A DNA stretch of 64,000 nt from Variovorax sp. IB41 (GTDB lineage Bacteria; Pseudomonadota; Gammaproteobacteria; Burkholderiales; Burkholderiaceae_C), in contig NZ_JAEFCB010000001.1 in the NCBI RefSeq assembly GCF_016405905.1, positions 1-64,000 of the forward strand, given 5' to 3'. The notes below the pieces were generated by a model. The model saw only the letters and a program-made list of their open reading frames with translations, made no database searches and was not told the origin of the DNA. The position numbers were made by a program, and so were the translations under genes. Below, piece by piece: positions 9,421-17,291 of the stretch. Positions within the stretch are counted from its first letter, which is position 1, and every line of letters begins with the position of its first letter.

Positions 9421-11277
9421 ATGAGCCTGCGTCCCACCCTCGATTTCCTGCTCTACGACTGGCTCGATGCCGAGTCGCTCAACAAGGCCGAGCGCTTCGC
9501 CGACCATTCGCGCGAGACCTTCGACGCGGTGCTCGACACCTGCGAGCGCATCGCGCGCGAGAAGTACGCGCCGTTCAACCGCACGGTCGACACGCAGGAG
9601 CCGCATTTCGATGGCGAGAAGGTCATCCTGCCCAAGGCCACGCACGATGCGCACAAGGCCTTCGTCGAATCGGGAATGATGAGCGCCGCGCAGGACTACG
9701 ACATCGGCGGCATGCAGCTGCCCTACACGCTCTCGGCCGCGGCCAACAGCTTCTTCGCGATGGCCTCGGTGAGCATCGGCTCCAACATGCTCACCAGCGG
9801 CAACGCCAACCTGCTGATGGTGCACGGCACCGAGATGCAGAAAGAGGTGTTCGCCAAGAACGAGTTCGCGGGCCGCTGGGCGGGCACCATGTGCCTGTCG
9901 GAGCCGCAGGCCGGCTCGTCGCTGAGCGATGTCGCCACGCGCGCGGTGCCCGATGGCGCGGACTACCAAAACGATCCGCTGGGTCCGCGCTACCGGCTCA
10001 CCGGCAACAAGATGTGGATCTCGTCCGGCGACCACGAGCTGACCGAGAACATCGTGCACATCGTGCTCGCCAAGATCCCCGACGAGAACGGCAAGCTGGT
10101 GCCGGGCACGCGCGGCATTTCGCTGTTCATCGTGGCCAAGCGCATGGTCGACACCAAGGGCGAGCTGACCGGCGAGCGCAACGACGTGGCGCTCGCGGGC
10201 CTGAACCACAAGTTGGGCTGGCGCGGCACGACCAACACGCTCCTGAACTTCGGCGAGGGCAAGTACCCGGTCGATGGCAAGGCGGGCGCGGTGGGCTACC
10301 TCGTCGGCGCGCCCGGCAAGGGCCTGCACTGCATGTTCCACATGATGAACGAGGCGCGCATCGGCGTCGGCACCGCCGCGACCATGCTCGGCATGGCGGG
10401 CTACTACGCCTCGCTGGAGTACGCGAAGGGCCGGCCGCAGGGCCGCCTCGTGAAGAAGCCCGAGGCGGGCGCAGGCGGCCAGGTCGCGAAGGACTCGGCC
10501 AGCCCGCAGGTGCGCATCATCGAACACGCCGACGTGCGCCGCATGCTGCTCGCGCAGAAGGCGTACTGCGAAGGCGCGCTGGCGCTGGAGTTGTATTGCG
10601 CCCGGCTGGTCGATACGCAGAAGACCGGCGACGCGCAAGCCGCCGACGATGCGCGCCTGCTGCTCGAAGTGCTCACGCCCATCGCCAAGAGCTGGCCGAG
10701 CGAGTGGTGCCTGGAAGCCAACTCGCTCGCGATCCAGGTGCACGGCGGCTACGGGTACACGCGCGACTTTCCGGTGGAGCAGTACTGGCGCGACAACCGC
10801 CTGAACATGATCCACGAGGGCACCCACGGCATCCAGGCGGCCGATCTTTTGGGCCGCAAGGTGCTGATGGAAAAGGGCCGCGGCCTGCAGCTCCTGGCCA
10901 GCCGCATCACCGAGACCATCGGGCGCACGGCCAAGGTGCCCGCGCTCGCGGCGCATGCCAAGGCGCTGGGCGCGGCGCTGCAGCGCATCGGCAGCGCCAC
11001 CGAGGCCGCCTGGTCCACCGGCGACCCGGCCGATGCGCTCGCCAACGCCGTGCCGTACATGCAGGCCTTCGGCCACACGGTGCTGGCCTGGCTCTGGCTG
11101 GACGTGGCGCGGCGCGCGCTCGAAATCGACGCAGACAAGGCGAGGGCGGTAACAGCTGGCAAGATCGGCGCCGCGGACTACTTCTTCCACTACGAGCTGC
11201 CGAAAATCGGCGCCTGGCTCAATGTGGTCGAGAGCCGCGACCCGACCTGTACCGCTTTGCCCGAGGACGCTTTCTGA
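9421..11277 (+). CDS. Acyl-CoA dehydrogenase (long, about 620-residue type)
   Basis: 618 residues from ATG 9421; the open frame extends upstream only through the intergenic repeat. FAD-dependent acyl-CoA dehydrogenase motifs are present: MCLSEPQAGSSLSDV (flavin and substrate loop), NKMWISSGDHELTEN, and QVHGGYGYTRDFPVEQYWRD. The catalytic Glu is in NMIHEGTHGIQA. The extra C-terminal domain of about 150 residues after LLGRKVLMEKGRG places it with the DmdC/ACAD-600 type, not with the 380-residue mitochondrial-like enzymes. It would perform the first step of the oxidation cycle. The next small gene begins 2 bp after its stop. Confidence 0.9.
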   Translation: MSLRPTLDFLLYDWLDAESLNKAERFADHSRETFDAVLDTCERIAREKYAPFNRTVDTQEPHFDGEKVILPKATHDAHKAFVESGMMSAAQDYDIGGMQLPYTLSAAANSFFAMASVSIGSNMLTSGNANLLMVHGTEMQKEVFAKNEFAGRWAGTMCLSEPQAGSSLSDVATRAVPDGADYQNDPLGPRYRLTGNKMWISSGDHELTENIVHIVLAKIPDENGKLVPGTRGISLFIVAKRMVDTKGELTGERNDVALAGLNHKLGWRGTTNTLLNFGEGKYPVDGKAGAVGYLVGAPGKGLHCMFHMMNEARIGVGTAATMLGMAGYYASLEYAKGRPQGRLVKKPEAGAGGQVAKDSASPQVRIIEHADVRRMLLAQKAYCEGALALELYCARLVDTQKTGDAQAADDARLLLEVLTPIAKSWPSEWCLEANSLAIQVHGGYGYTRDFPVEQYWRDNRLNMIHEGTHGIQAADLLGRKVLMEKGRGLQLLASRITETIGRTAKVPALAAHAKALGAALQRIGSATEAAWSTGDPADALANAVPYMQAFGHTVLAWLWLDVARRALEIDADKARAVTAGKIGAADYFFHYELPKIGAWLNVVESRDPTCTALPEDAF

Positions 11278-11279
11278 CA

Positions 11280-11516
11280 ATGGCCAACGCCACCCCCAAC
11301 GAACCTACCCCCGTCAAACCACCGAAGCCGCACGCCCGGCTCGAGAAGTGGATCTGGATCCTGATCTACGGCGGCCTGTTCCTGGTGATCCTGGGGATCG
11401 CCACGGGCCGCACCGACGCGGCGCTCGGCTGGTCGATGGCCGCACCCGGCGGCGTGGTCGCGCTGGTGGGCGTCGTGCTCATCTACGTGCGATCGCGCCT
11501 GAACGACAAGAAATAA
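11280..11516 (+). CDS. Small membrane protein of unknown function
   Basis: 78 residues, starting 2 bp after the acyl-CoA dehydrogenase stop. A proline-rich, charged N-terminus (about 1-23) is followed by two hydrophobic segments: WIWILIYGGLFLVILGIATG (about 24-43) and GGVVALVGVVLIYVRSRL (about 54-71), ending in a basic tail NDKK. The acyl-CoA dehydrogenase operon context and codon use like its neighbours support a real gene. No named family is recognised. It might be an accessory of the dehydrogenase or its electron path, but nothing in the sequence shows this. Confidence 0.7.
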   Translation: MANATPNEPTPVKPPKPHARLEKWIWILIYGGLFLVILGIATGRTDAALGWSMAAPGGVVALVGVVLIYVRSRLNDKK

Positions 11517-11541
11517 GCCGAGAGAAGAAGAAGGCAAGACC

Positions 11542-11844
11542 ATGCTCAAGCACATCGTGATGTGGAAGTTCAAGGAACACGCCGAGGGCGCCGACAAGGC
11601 GACCAATCTGCTCAAGGCCAAGGCGCTGCTCGATGCCTGCGCGAAGCTCTCGCCCGGCACGCACCGCTTCGAGGTGGCCATCGCCCAGCCCGGGCTGGAG
11701 GCCACCTACGACCTGGTGCTGTATTCGGAATTCACCGATGCCGCCGCGCTCGCGGCCTATGTGGACCATCCGCAGCACGTGGCGCTCAAGCCCTTCATCG
11801 GCGCCGTGCGCGAAGCGCGCCAGTGCATGGACTACGAAATCTGA
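11542..11844 (+). CDS. Dabb (stress-responsive A/B barrel) domain protein
   Basis: 100 residues covering one ferredoxin-like Dabb domain. It starts with LKHIVMWKFKE, typical of the family, then has YDLVLYSEFTDAAALAAYVD and HPQHVALKPFIGAVREARQ, the usual pattern in which a tyrosine- or phenylalanine-rich strand precedes a helix with Y-x-x-H-P-x-H. Such proteins are dimeric barrels; some are catalytic in polyketide or aromatic pathways but most have no known activity. It lies in the acyl-CoA operon between a small membrane protein and an SDR, with a purine-rich AGAAGAAGAAGG ribosome site. Confidence 0.85.
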   Translation: MLKHIVMWKFKEHAEGADKATNLLKAKALLDACAKLSPGTHRFEVAIAQPGLEATYDLVLYSEFTDAAALAAYVDHPQHVALKPFIGAVREARQCMDYEI

Positions 11845-11884
11845 CCGCCCCGACCGACCTTCCAGAGAACACCGGAGACAACCC

Positions 11885-12694
11885 ATGACCGCCCGCACGA
11901 CCGCCCGCACCACCCAGCAACTCTTCGACCTCACCGGCAAGACCGCCCTCATCACCGGCGGCTCGCGCGGCCTGGGCCTGCAGATGGCCCACGCGCTCGG
12001 CGAGGCCGGCGCGAAGATCATGCTGAGCTCGCGCAAGGCCGACGACCTGGAGCAGGCCGCGGCCGAGCTGCAGGCCGCCGGCATCGACGCGCGCTGGATC
12101 GCCGCCGATTGCTCGAAAGAGGAAGACACCCGCCGCCTGGCCGACGAGACGCTGCAGCGCATGGGCGCGGTCGACATCCTCATCAACAACGCGGGCGCCA
12201 GCTGGGGCGCGCCGGCCGAGAGCCACCCGGTCGAGGCGTGGGACAAGGTGATGAACCTCAACGTGCGGGGCTACTTCATCCTGTCGCAGCAGATCGCCAA
12301 CGGCTACATGATCCCGAAGAAGACGGGGCGCATCATCAACATCGCCTCGGTCGCCGGCCTGAACGGCAACCCGCCCGAGATGCAGACGCTGGCCTACAAC
12401 ACCTCCAAGACGGCGGTGATCGGCTTCACGCGCACGCTCGCGGCCGAATGGGGCAAGTACGGCATCACGGTGAACGCGATCTGCCCCGGCTTCTTCATGA
12501 CGAAGATGGCGGCGGGCCTGATCAACTCGCTGGGCGAAGAGAAGATGGCCGCCAAGGCGCCGCTCGGCCGCCTGGGCGACGACGAAGACCTGAAGGGCCT
12601 GACGCTGCTGTACGCGAGCGATGCCGGCAAGCACATCACCGGCCAGTGGCTGGCGGTGGACGGCGGCGTGAGCGTGGTCCTGGGCGCGGCGTAG
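11885..12694 (+). CDS. SDR family oxidoreductase
   Basis: 269 residues from ATG 11885. Classical short-chain dehydrogenase with the cofactor motif TGGSRGLG, the NNAG motif (ILINNAGASWG), the active-site Ser region NIASVAG and the catalytic YNTSK (LAYNTSKTAVIGF), ending with QWLAVDGGVSVVLG. It resembles 3-ketoacyl or gluconate-type reductases. The context of beta-oxidation genes suggests oxidation or reduction of a hydroxyacyl or alcohol intermediate. The substrate cannot be stated. The threonine/arginine-rich N-terminus (TARTTARTTQQ) is unconserved in appearance. Confidence 0.87.
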   Translation: MTARTTARTTQQLFDLTGKTALITGGSRGLGLQMAHALGEAGAKIMLSSRKADDLEQAAAELQAAGIDARWIAADCSKEEDTRRLADETLQRMGAVDILINNAGASWGAPAESHPVEAWDKVMNLNVRGYFILSQQIANGYMIPKKTGRIINIASVAGLNGNPPEMQTLAYNTSKTAVIGFTRTLAAEWGKYGITVNAICPGFFMTKMAAGLINSLGEEKMAAKAPLGRLGDDEDLKGLTLLYASDAGKHITGQWLAVDGGVSVVLGAA

Positions 12695-12695
12695 A

Positions 12696-12800
12696 GTTCT
12701 CCCCCAGGCTTCGCGCACTTCGTGTCGCGCGCGCCTTCCCCCTCGCCGGGGGCGACACCGGCGGCCCGGCGAAACCGGTTCCGCGGTGTCTCACGAATGG
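12696..12800 (+). repeat. Interspersed intergenic repeat (about 105 bp), copy 2
   Basis: Second copy of the element at 9252-9356, same orientation. It again sits between the stop of one gene and the start of the next co-oriented gene. The hairpin core is CCCCCTCGCCGGGGGCGACA. Its right end runs into the first codon of the following thioesterase gene (ATG at 12797), so the element probably supplies the leader of that gene. Confidence 0.75.
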
Positions 12801-13279
12801 ATTCAATGACCACTGACGCTTCTTCTCCTTCTTCCGACATCAACATCCGCTCGTACACGAGCCAGATTCCATTCGCGCGCCACCTGGGCTTCGAGCTCAC
12901 GAAGTTCGAGGGCGGTGAGTCCGAAATCCTCTACACGGCCAAGCCCGAGCACCTGAACACCTTCGACGTGACGCACGGCGGCGCCTGCATGACGCTGCTG
13001 GACATCACCATGGCGGCGGCCGCGCGCAGCGTGGCGCCCGAGACCGGTGTGGTCACCATCGAGATGAAGACCAGCTTCATGCAGCCCTCGGTCGGACCGC
13101 TGCACGCGCGCGGCACGCTCATTCACCGCACCGCGACGCTGGCCTTCACCGAAGCCAAGATCTACGACGAGCAGGAGCGCGTGTGCGCCCATGCGACCGG
13201 CACCTTCAAGTACGTGAAGCGGCGCCTGCCGACGGGCCCCGCGAGCGCGAACGAAATGCGGCCGCCTTCGACCGACTGA
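12797..13279 (+). CDS. PaaI-family hotdog thioesterase
   Basis: 160 residues from ATG 12797; a second ATG at 12806 is equally possible and neither has a strong ribosome site. Hotdog fold features are FARHLGFELTKFEGGESEI, then NTFDVTHGGACMTLLDITMA, where the HGG with following Asp is the PaaI/4HBT catalytic region, and a strand VVTIEMKTSFMQPS. It hydrolyses acyl-CoA thioesters, probably freeing CoA from dead-end intermediates of the surrounding pathway. Its start lies at the end of the intergenic repeat. Confidence 0.85.
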   Translation: MDSMTTDASSPSSDINIRSYTSQIPFARHLGFELTKFEGGESEILYTAKPEHLNTFDVTHGGACMTLLDITMAAAARSVAPETGVVTIEMKTSFMQPSVGPLHARGTLIHRTATLAFTEAKIYDEQERVCAHATGTFKYVKRRLPTGPASANEMRPPSTD

Positions 13280-13301
13280 CCAACCTTTTCCGGAGACCCA
13301 C

Positions 13302-14318
13302 ATGCCCACGAACAAGCAGATCCACCTGGACAACCGCCCCGAGGGCGAAGCCGTTGCGAGCAACTTCAAGCTGGTGACCGCCGAGACGCCCGCGCTCGCC
13401 GACAACCAGGTGCTGGTGCGCCATCACTACATGAGCCTCGATCCGTACATGCGCGGGCGCATGAACGACGCCAAGAGCTACGCGCAGGCGCAGCCCGTGG
13501 GCCAGGTGTTCCAGGGCGGCACGGTCGGCGAAGTGGTCGAGAGCAAGCACCCGAAATACGCGGTCGGCGACAAGGTCGTCGGCTTCGGCGGCTGGCAGGA
13601 ATACAGCGTGGTCGACGGCTCGCAGCCCGGCGCGCTGAAGAAGGTGGACACCACGCACGTGCCGCTGTCGCATTACCTCGGCGCGGTCGGTATGCCGGGC
13701 GTCACGGCCTGGTACGGCCTCGTGAAGATCATTGCGCCCAAGGCCGGTGAAACGGTCGTGATCACGGCCGCCAGCGGCGCGGTCGGCAGCGCCTTCGGGG
13801 CGCTCGCCAAGGCGCGCGGCTGCCGCGTGGTGGGCATCGCGGGCGGTCCGGACAAGTGCAAGTACGTGACCGACGAACTGGGCTTCGACGCCTGCATCGA
13901 CTACCGCCAGCACCCCGACGTGAAGACCATGAGCGCGGCGCTCAAGGAAGCCTGCCCGAAGGGCATCGACGGCTACTTCGAGAACGTCGGCGGCTACATC
14001 TTCGATGCGGTGCTGCTGCGCACCAACGCCTTCGCGCGCGTGGCGCTGTGCGGGATGATCGCGGGCTACGACGGCGCGCCGCTGCCGCTCGCGAACCCGG
14101 CGCTGATCCTCATCAACCGCCTGAAGATCGAGGGCTTCATCGTCAGCGAGCACATGGAGGTGTGGCCCGAAGCGCTCGCCGAGCTCGGCACGCTCGTGGG
14201 CACGGGCAAGCTCAAGCCGCGCGAATCGGTCGCGCAGGGCATCGAATCCGCCCCCGAAGCCTTCCTGGGTTTGCTCAAGGGCAAGAATTTCGGCAAGCAG
14301 TTGGTCAAACTCATCTGA
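13302..14318 (+). CDS. NADP-dependent oxidoreductase, MDR family (CurA / leukotriene B4 dehydrogenase-like)
   Basis: 338 residues, typical length. No zinc ligands are visible, as expected for this branch. Markers are YMSLDPYMRGRMN near residue 50, VGMPGVTAWYGL, the nucleotide loop VITAASGAVGSAFGALAKARG and YFENVGGYIFDAVL. These enzymes reduce the double bond of 2-alkenals, enones or curcumin with NADPH. It lies in the acyl-CoA cluster with a GGAGAC ribosome site 8 bp before the ATG. A detoxifying role for enoyl or enal by-products is plausible but inferred. Confidence 0.88.
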   Translation: MPTNKQIHLDNRPEGEAVASNFKLVTAETPALADNQVLVRHHYMSLDPYMRGRMNDAKSYAQAQPVGQVFQGGTVGEVVESKHPKYAVGDKVVGFGGWQEYSVVDGSQPGALKKVDTTHVPLSHYLGAVGMPGVTAWYGLVKIIAPKAGETVVITAASGAVGSAFGALAKARGCRVVGIAGGPDKCKYVTDELGFDACIDYRQHPDVKTMSAALKEACPKGIDGYFENVGGYIFDAVLLRTNAFARVALCGMIAGYDGAPLPLANPALILINRLKIEGFIVSEHMEVWPEALAELGTLVGTGKLKPRESVAQGIESAPEAFLGLLKGKNFGKQLVKLI

Positions 14319-14358
14319 ACCACCCGGATGAGCTGAACGTACGGCAAGGAGGCCGGTC

Positions 14359-15999
14359 ATGGAAACCACGCACGAGGTGTTCAACCAGCCCGCACCGCTG
14401 GCGGACTACAACCTGTTCGAAACCAACCGGCCGCTGCGCGATGCGTTGAAGTTCAATGCGCCGCAGCTGCAGGTGGCGCCGCTGCAGGAGCTGGGCGTGA
14501 CCATCGGCTCGGCCGAGATGCAGACGCATGCGCGCCTGGCCAACGTCCACACGCCCGAGCTGCACACGCACGACCGCTTCGGGCGGCGCATCGACGAGGT
14601 GGAGTTCCATCCGAGCTACCACGTGCTGATGTCGGCTGCGGTGGGCGCGGGCCTGCACGGCACGCCGTGGGCGGCCACCTCGGCCTCGCCGCATGTGCTG
14701 CGCGCGGCCGGCTTCATGCTCTTCACCGAGCTGGAGCCCTCGATGCTGTGTCCGATCTCGATGACCTACGCCGTCACGCCCGCGCTGCGCAGCAACGCGG
14801 CCGTGTACGCCGACTGGGGCCCCAAGCTCACGAGCCTCTGGTACGACCCGGCACTCAAGTCCTTCAAGGACAAGCCCGGCGTGACCATGGGCATGGGCAT
14901 GACCGAGAAGCAGGGCGGTTCCGACGTGCGCGCGAACACCACGAAGGCCGTGCGCGACGGCAGCGACGCCTGGGGCGAGCGCTATGCGATCACCGGTCAC
15001 AAGTGGTTCTTCTCGGCGCCGATGTGCGATGCCTTCCTGGTGCTCGCGCAGGCCGAGGCCGGGCTCAGTTGCTTTTTCCTGCCGCGCGTGTTGCCCGACG
15101 GCACGCGCAACGCGATCCACATCCAGCGCCTGAAGGACAAGCTCGGCAACAAGGCCAATGCGAGTTCCGAGGTCGAGTTCCACGGCGCCAGCGCCTGGCT
15201 CGTGGGCGAGGAGGGGCGCGGCATTCCGCAGATCCTGGAGATGGGCACGATGACCCGGCTCGATTGCGCGCTGGGCACCAGCGGCCTCATGCGACAGGCG
15301 TTGAGCATCGCCATCAACCACGCATCGCAGCGCAACGCCTTCGGCAAGCCGCTGATCGCGCAGCCGCTCATGAAGAACGTGCTGGCCGACCTCGCGCTCG
15401 AGAGCGAGGCCTCCACGACCCTGGCCATTCGCCTGGCCCGCGCCTTCGATCATCCGGACGACGAACACGAGCGCCTCATGGCGCGCCTGCTCACGCCGGT
15501 CGCCAAGTTCTGGATCTGCAAGCGCGGCAGCCATTTCGCGCAGGAGGCGATGGAGTGCCTGGGCGGTAACGGCTACGTGGAAGAGGGCGGCGAGGGCATC
15601 ATGGCGCGCGTCTACCGCGAGATGCCGCTCAACTCAATCTGGGAGGGCGCGGGCAACATCATGGCGCTCGACCTGCTGCGGGGCCTGCGCAAAGGCGATG
15701 CCGTGGCGGCGCTCGCGAAGGAATTGGCACCCGCACGCGGCCAGCATGCCGCGCTCGACCGCCTGGCCGACGCGCTGCCCGCGCGCATCGAGGCGATGGC
15801 CTCCGAGGTGGAGGCGCGTCGTCTGGCACAGGACGTGGCGCTCGCCGTGCAGGCTTCGCTGCTGGCGCAGACGGCGCCGCCCGCGGTGGTCGGCGCGTTC
15901 TGCGCATCGCGCCTGGGCGGCGACTGGGGCAATGCCTTCGGCACGCTGGGCGCGGGCACCGATTTCGATTCGATCATCCAGCGGGCAAGTCCGCTATAG
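14359..15999 (+). CDS. Acyl-CoA dehydrogenase family protein, AidB-like
   Basis: 546 residues, the AidB length. The N-terminal segment with EVFNQPAPLADYNLFETNRP is the AidB-type extension ahead of the acyl-CoA dehydrogenase fold. Other markers are GMGMTEKQGGSDVRANTTKA, CFFLPRVLPDG and AMECLGGNGYVEEGG, and the region SIWEGAGNIMALDLLRGL with the catalytic Glu position. E. coli AidB is an alkylation-response flavoprotein with isovaleryl-CoA dehydrogenase activity; in this operon a catabolic role is as likely. AAGGAGG precedes the ATG. A palindromic repeat follows the stop. Confidence 0.88.
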   Translation: METTHEVFNQPAPLADYNLFETNRPLRDALKFNAPQLQVAPLQELGVTIGSAEMQTHARLANVHTPELHTHDRFGRRIDEVEFHPSYHVLMSAAVGAGLHGTPWAATSASPHVLRAAGFMLFTELEPSMLCPISMTYAVTPALRSNAAVYADWGPKLTSLWYDPALKSFKDKPGVTMGMGMTEKQGGSDVRANTTKAVRDGSDAWGERYAITGHKWFFSAPMCDAFLVLAQAEAGLSCFFLPRVLPDGTRNAIHIQRLKDKLGNKANASSEVEFHGASAWLVGEEGRGIPQILEMGTMTRLDCALGTSGLMRQALSIAINHASQRNAFGKPLIAQPLMKNVLADLALESEASTTLAIRLARAFDHPDDEHERLMARLLTPVAKFWICKRGSHFAQEAMECLGGNGYVEEGGEGIMARVYREMPLNSIWEGAGNIMALDLLRGLRKGDAVAALAKELAPARGQHAALDRLADALPARIEAMASEVEARRLAQDVALAVQASLLAQTAPPAVVGAFCASRLGGDWGNAFGTLGAGTDFDSIIQRASPL

Positions 16000-16021
16000 A
16001 TATTCACGCCACCCCGCGAAC

Positions 16022-16081
16022 CCGTTCGCACTGAGCCTGTCGAAGTGCCGCGCGCGGCTTCGACAGGCTCAGCCCGAACGG
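16022..16081. repeat. REP-like palindromic intergenic repeat, copy 2
   Basis: Inverted arms CCGTTCGCACTGAGCCTGTC and GACAGGCTCAGCCCGAACGG, separated by GAAGTGCCGCGCGCGGCTTC. The compensating change CTTGTC to CCTGTC in the left arm with GACAGG in the right arm, relative to copies 1 and 3, keeps the stem paired. This shows selection or replication as a hairpin. Confidence 0.85.
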
Positions 16082-16124
16082 TGGTGGTGGATTCAGCCTC
16101 ACGACTACAAGGAAACCGAAACCC

Positions 16125-17063
16125 ATGGCCGACCTGATCCTTCACCACTACACCACCTCGCCGTTCTCGGAAAAGGTGCGGCTGATCCTCGGCGCCAAGC
16201 AGCTGCCGTGGAAGTCGGTCTTCATCCCGCCGATCATGCCCAAGCCCGATGTGGAGTTGCTCACCGGCGGCTACCGCAAGACGCCGTTCCTGCAGATCGG
16301 CGCCGACATGTACTGCGACAGCGCGCTCATCGCCGACGTGCTGGAGCACCTGCAGCCCGAGCCCACGCTCTACCCGGAGCCCGAGAAGGGCCTGTCGCGC
16401 ATCCTCGCGCAGTGGGCCGACACCACGCTCTTCTGGGCCGCGATGGCCTGGAACCTGCAGCCCAAGGGCGCGGCCGAGGTGTTCGCCAAGGCGCCGCCCG
16501 AAGCCGCCAAGGCCTTCGGCGAAGACCGCGGCAAGATGAGCGCCGGCAACATGACGCGCCTGCGCCCGGCCGATGCCACCAGCGCCTACAAGTCGTACCT
16601 TCGGCGCCTGTCGGACATGCTGGACGACCGCCATTACCTCCTGGGCGAAGTGCCCAGCATCAGCGACTTCGCGGCCTACCACCCGCTCTGGTACACGCGC
16701 CGCATCGAGTCGGTGCGCACCATCCTCGACCTGACGCCCGCGGTGGTCGACTGGATGGACCGCATGGCCGCCATCGGCCACGGTGCGCCCGAGAAGTACA
16801 GCGCCGACGAAGCCATCGCCGTGGCCAAGGCCGCGACGCCGCACACGCTGCTGACCGACAGCACCTTCCAGGACGACCACGGCATCGCGCTCGGCAGCGC
16901 CGTGACCATCCGGGCGGAGAGCTTCGGCCTGGAGGAAACGAACGGCACGCTGGTGGCCGCCACGCGCACGCACTACACGCTTGCGCGCAGCGAAGATCGC
17001 ATCGGCACGGTGCACGTGCACTTTCCGCGCATCGGCTACGTGCTCAAAAAGGCGGAGGCCTGA
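16125..17063 (+). CDS. Glutathione S-transferase family protein with a C-terminal extension
   Basis: 312 residues, about 90 longer than a standard GST. Residues 1-80 form the thioredoxin-like domain: LILHHYTTSPFSEKVRLIL with the Ser/Tyr active-site region, then the cis-Pro loop YRKTPFLQIG and the gamma-glutamyl-binding DSALIAD. The helical domain follows (SDFAAYHPLWYTRR). From about residue 235 on, a beta-rich tail (GIALGSAVTIRAESFGLEET through IGTVHVHFPRIGYVL) resembles nothing I can name. The glutathione-dependent reaction is unknown. Flanked on both sides by REP-like palindromes, so it may be its own transcription unit. Confidence 0.82.
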   Translation: MADLILHHYTTSPFSEKVRLILGAKQLPWKSVFIPPIMPKPDVELLTGGYRKTPFLQIGADMYCDSALIADVLEHLQPEPTLYPEPEKGLSRILAQWADTTLFWAAMAWNLQPKGAAEVFAKAPPEAAKAFGEDRGKMSAGNMTRLRPADATSAYKSYLRRLSDMLDDRHYLLGEVPSISDFAAYHPLWYTRRIESVRTILDLTPAVVDWMDRMAAIGHGAPEKYSADEAIAVAKAATPHTLLTDSTFQDDHGIALGSAVTIRAESFGLEETNGTLVAATRTHYTLARSEDRIGTVHVHFPRIGYVLKKAEA

Positions 17064-17090
17064 AACGAGTTTGCGGTTGATCAACAAGAA

Positions 17091-17150
17091 CCGTTCGGAC
17101 TGAGCTTGTCGAAGTCTCGCGCGGCGCTTCGACAAGCTCAGCGTGAACGG
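17091..17150. repeat. REP-like palindromic intergenic repeat, copy 3
   Basis: Arms CCGTTCGGACTGAGCTTGTC (17091-17110) and GACAAGCTCAGCGTGAACGG (17131-17150) enclose GAAGTCTCGCGCGGCGCTTC. Third copy of the element seen at 4145 and 16022. The remaining stretch to 17291 contains no supported gene, only the leader of the next SDR with AAGAAGGA before its ATG. Confidence 0.85.
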
Positions 17151-17291
17151 ATTGATATTTTTGAACGCGTTTCCCGTATGAGAGGCACGCGAGCGGGGCA
17201 CCTTCGTGACTGCGCGCCGGCGCGTTCCGTATTTCAATAGCGCCTCCAACGTCGCAGACGTCGACATTCAACGCAAGAAGGACACCGGCAA

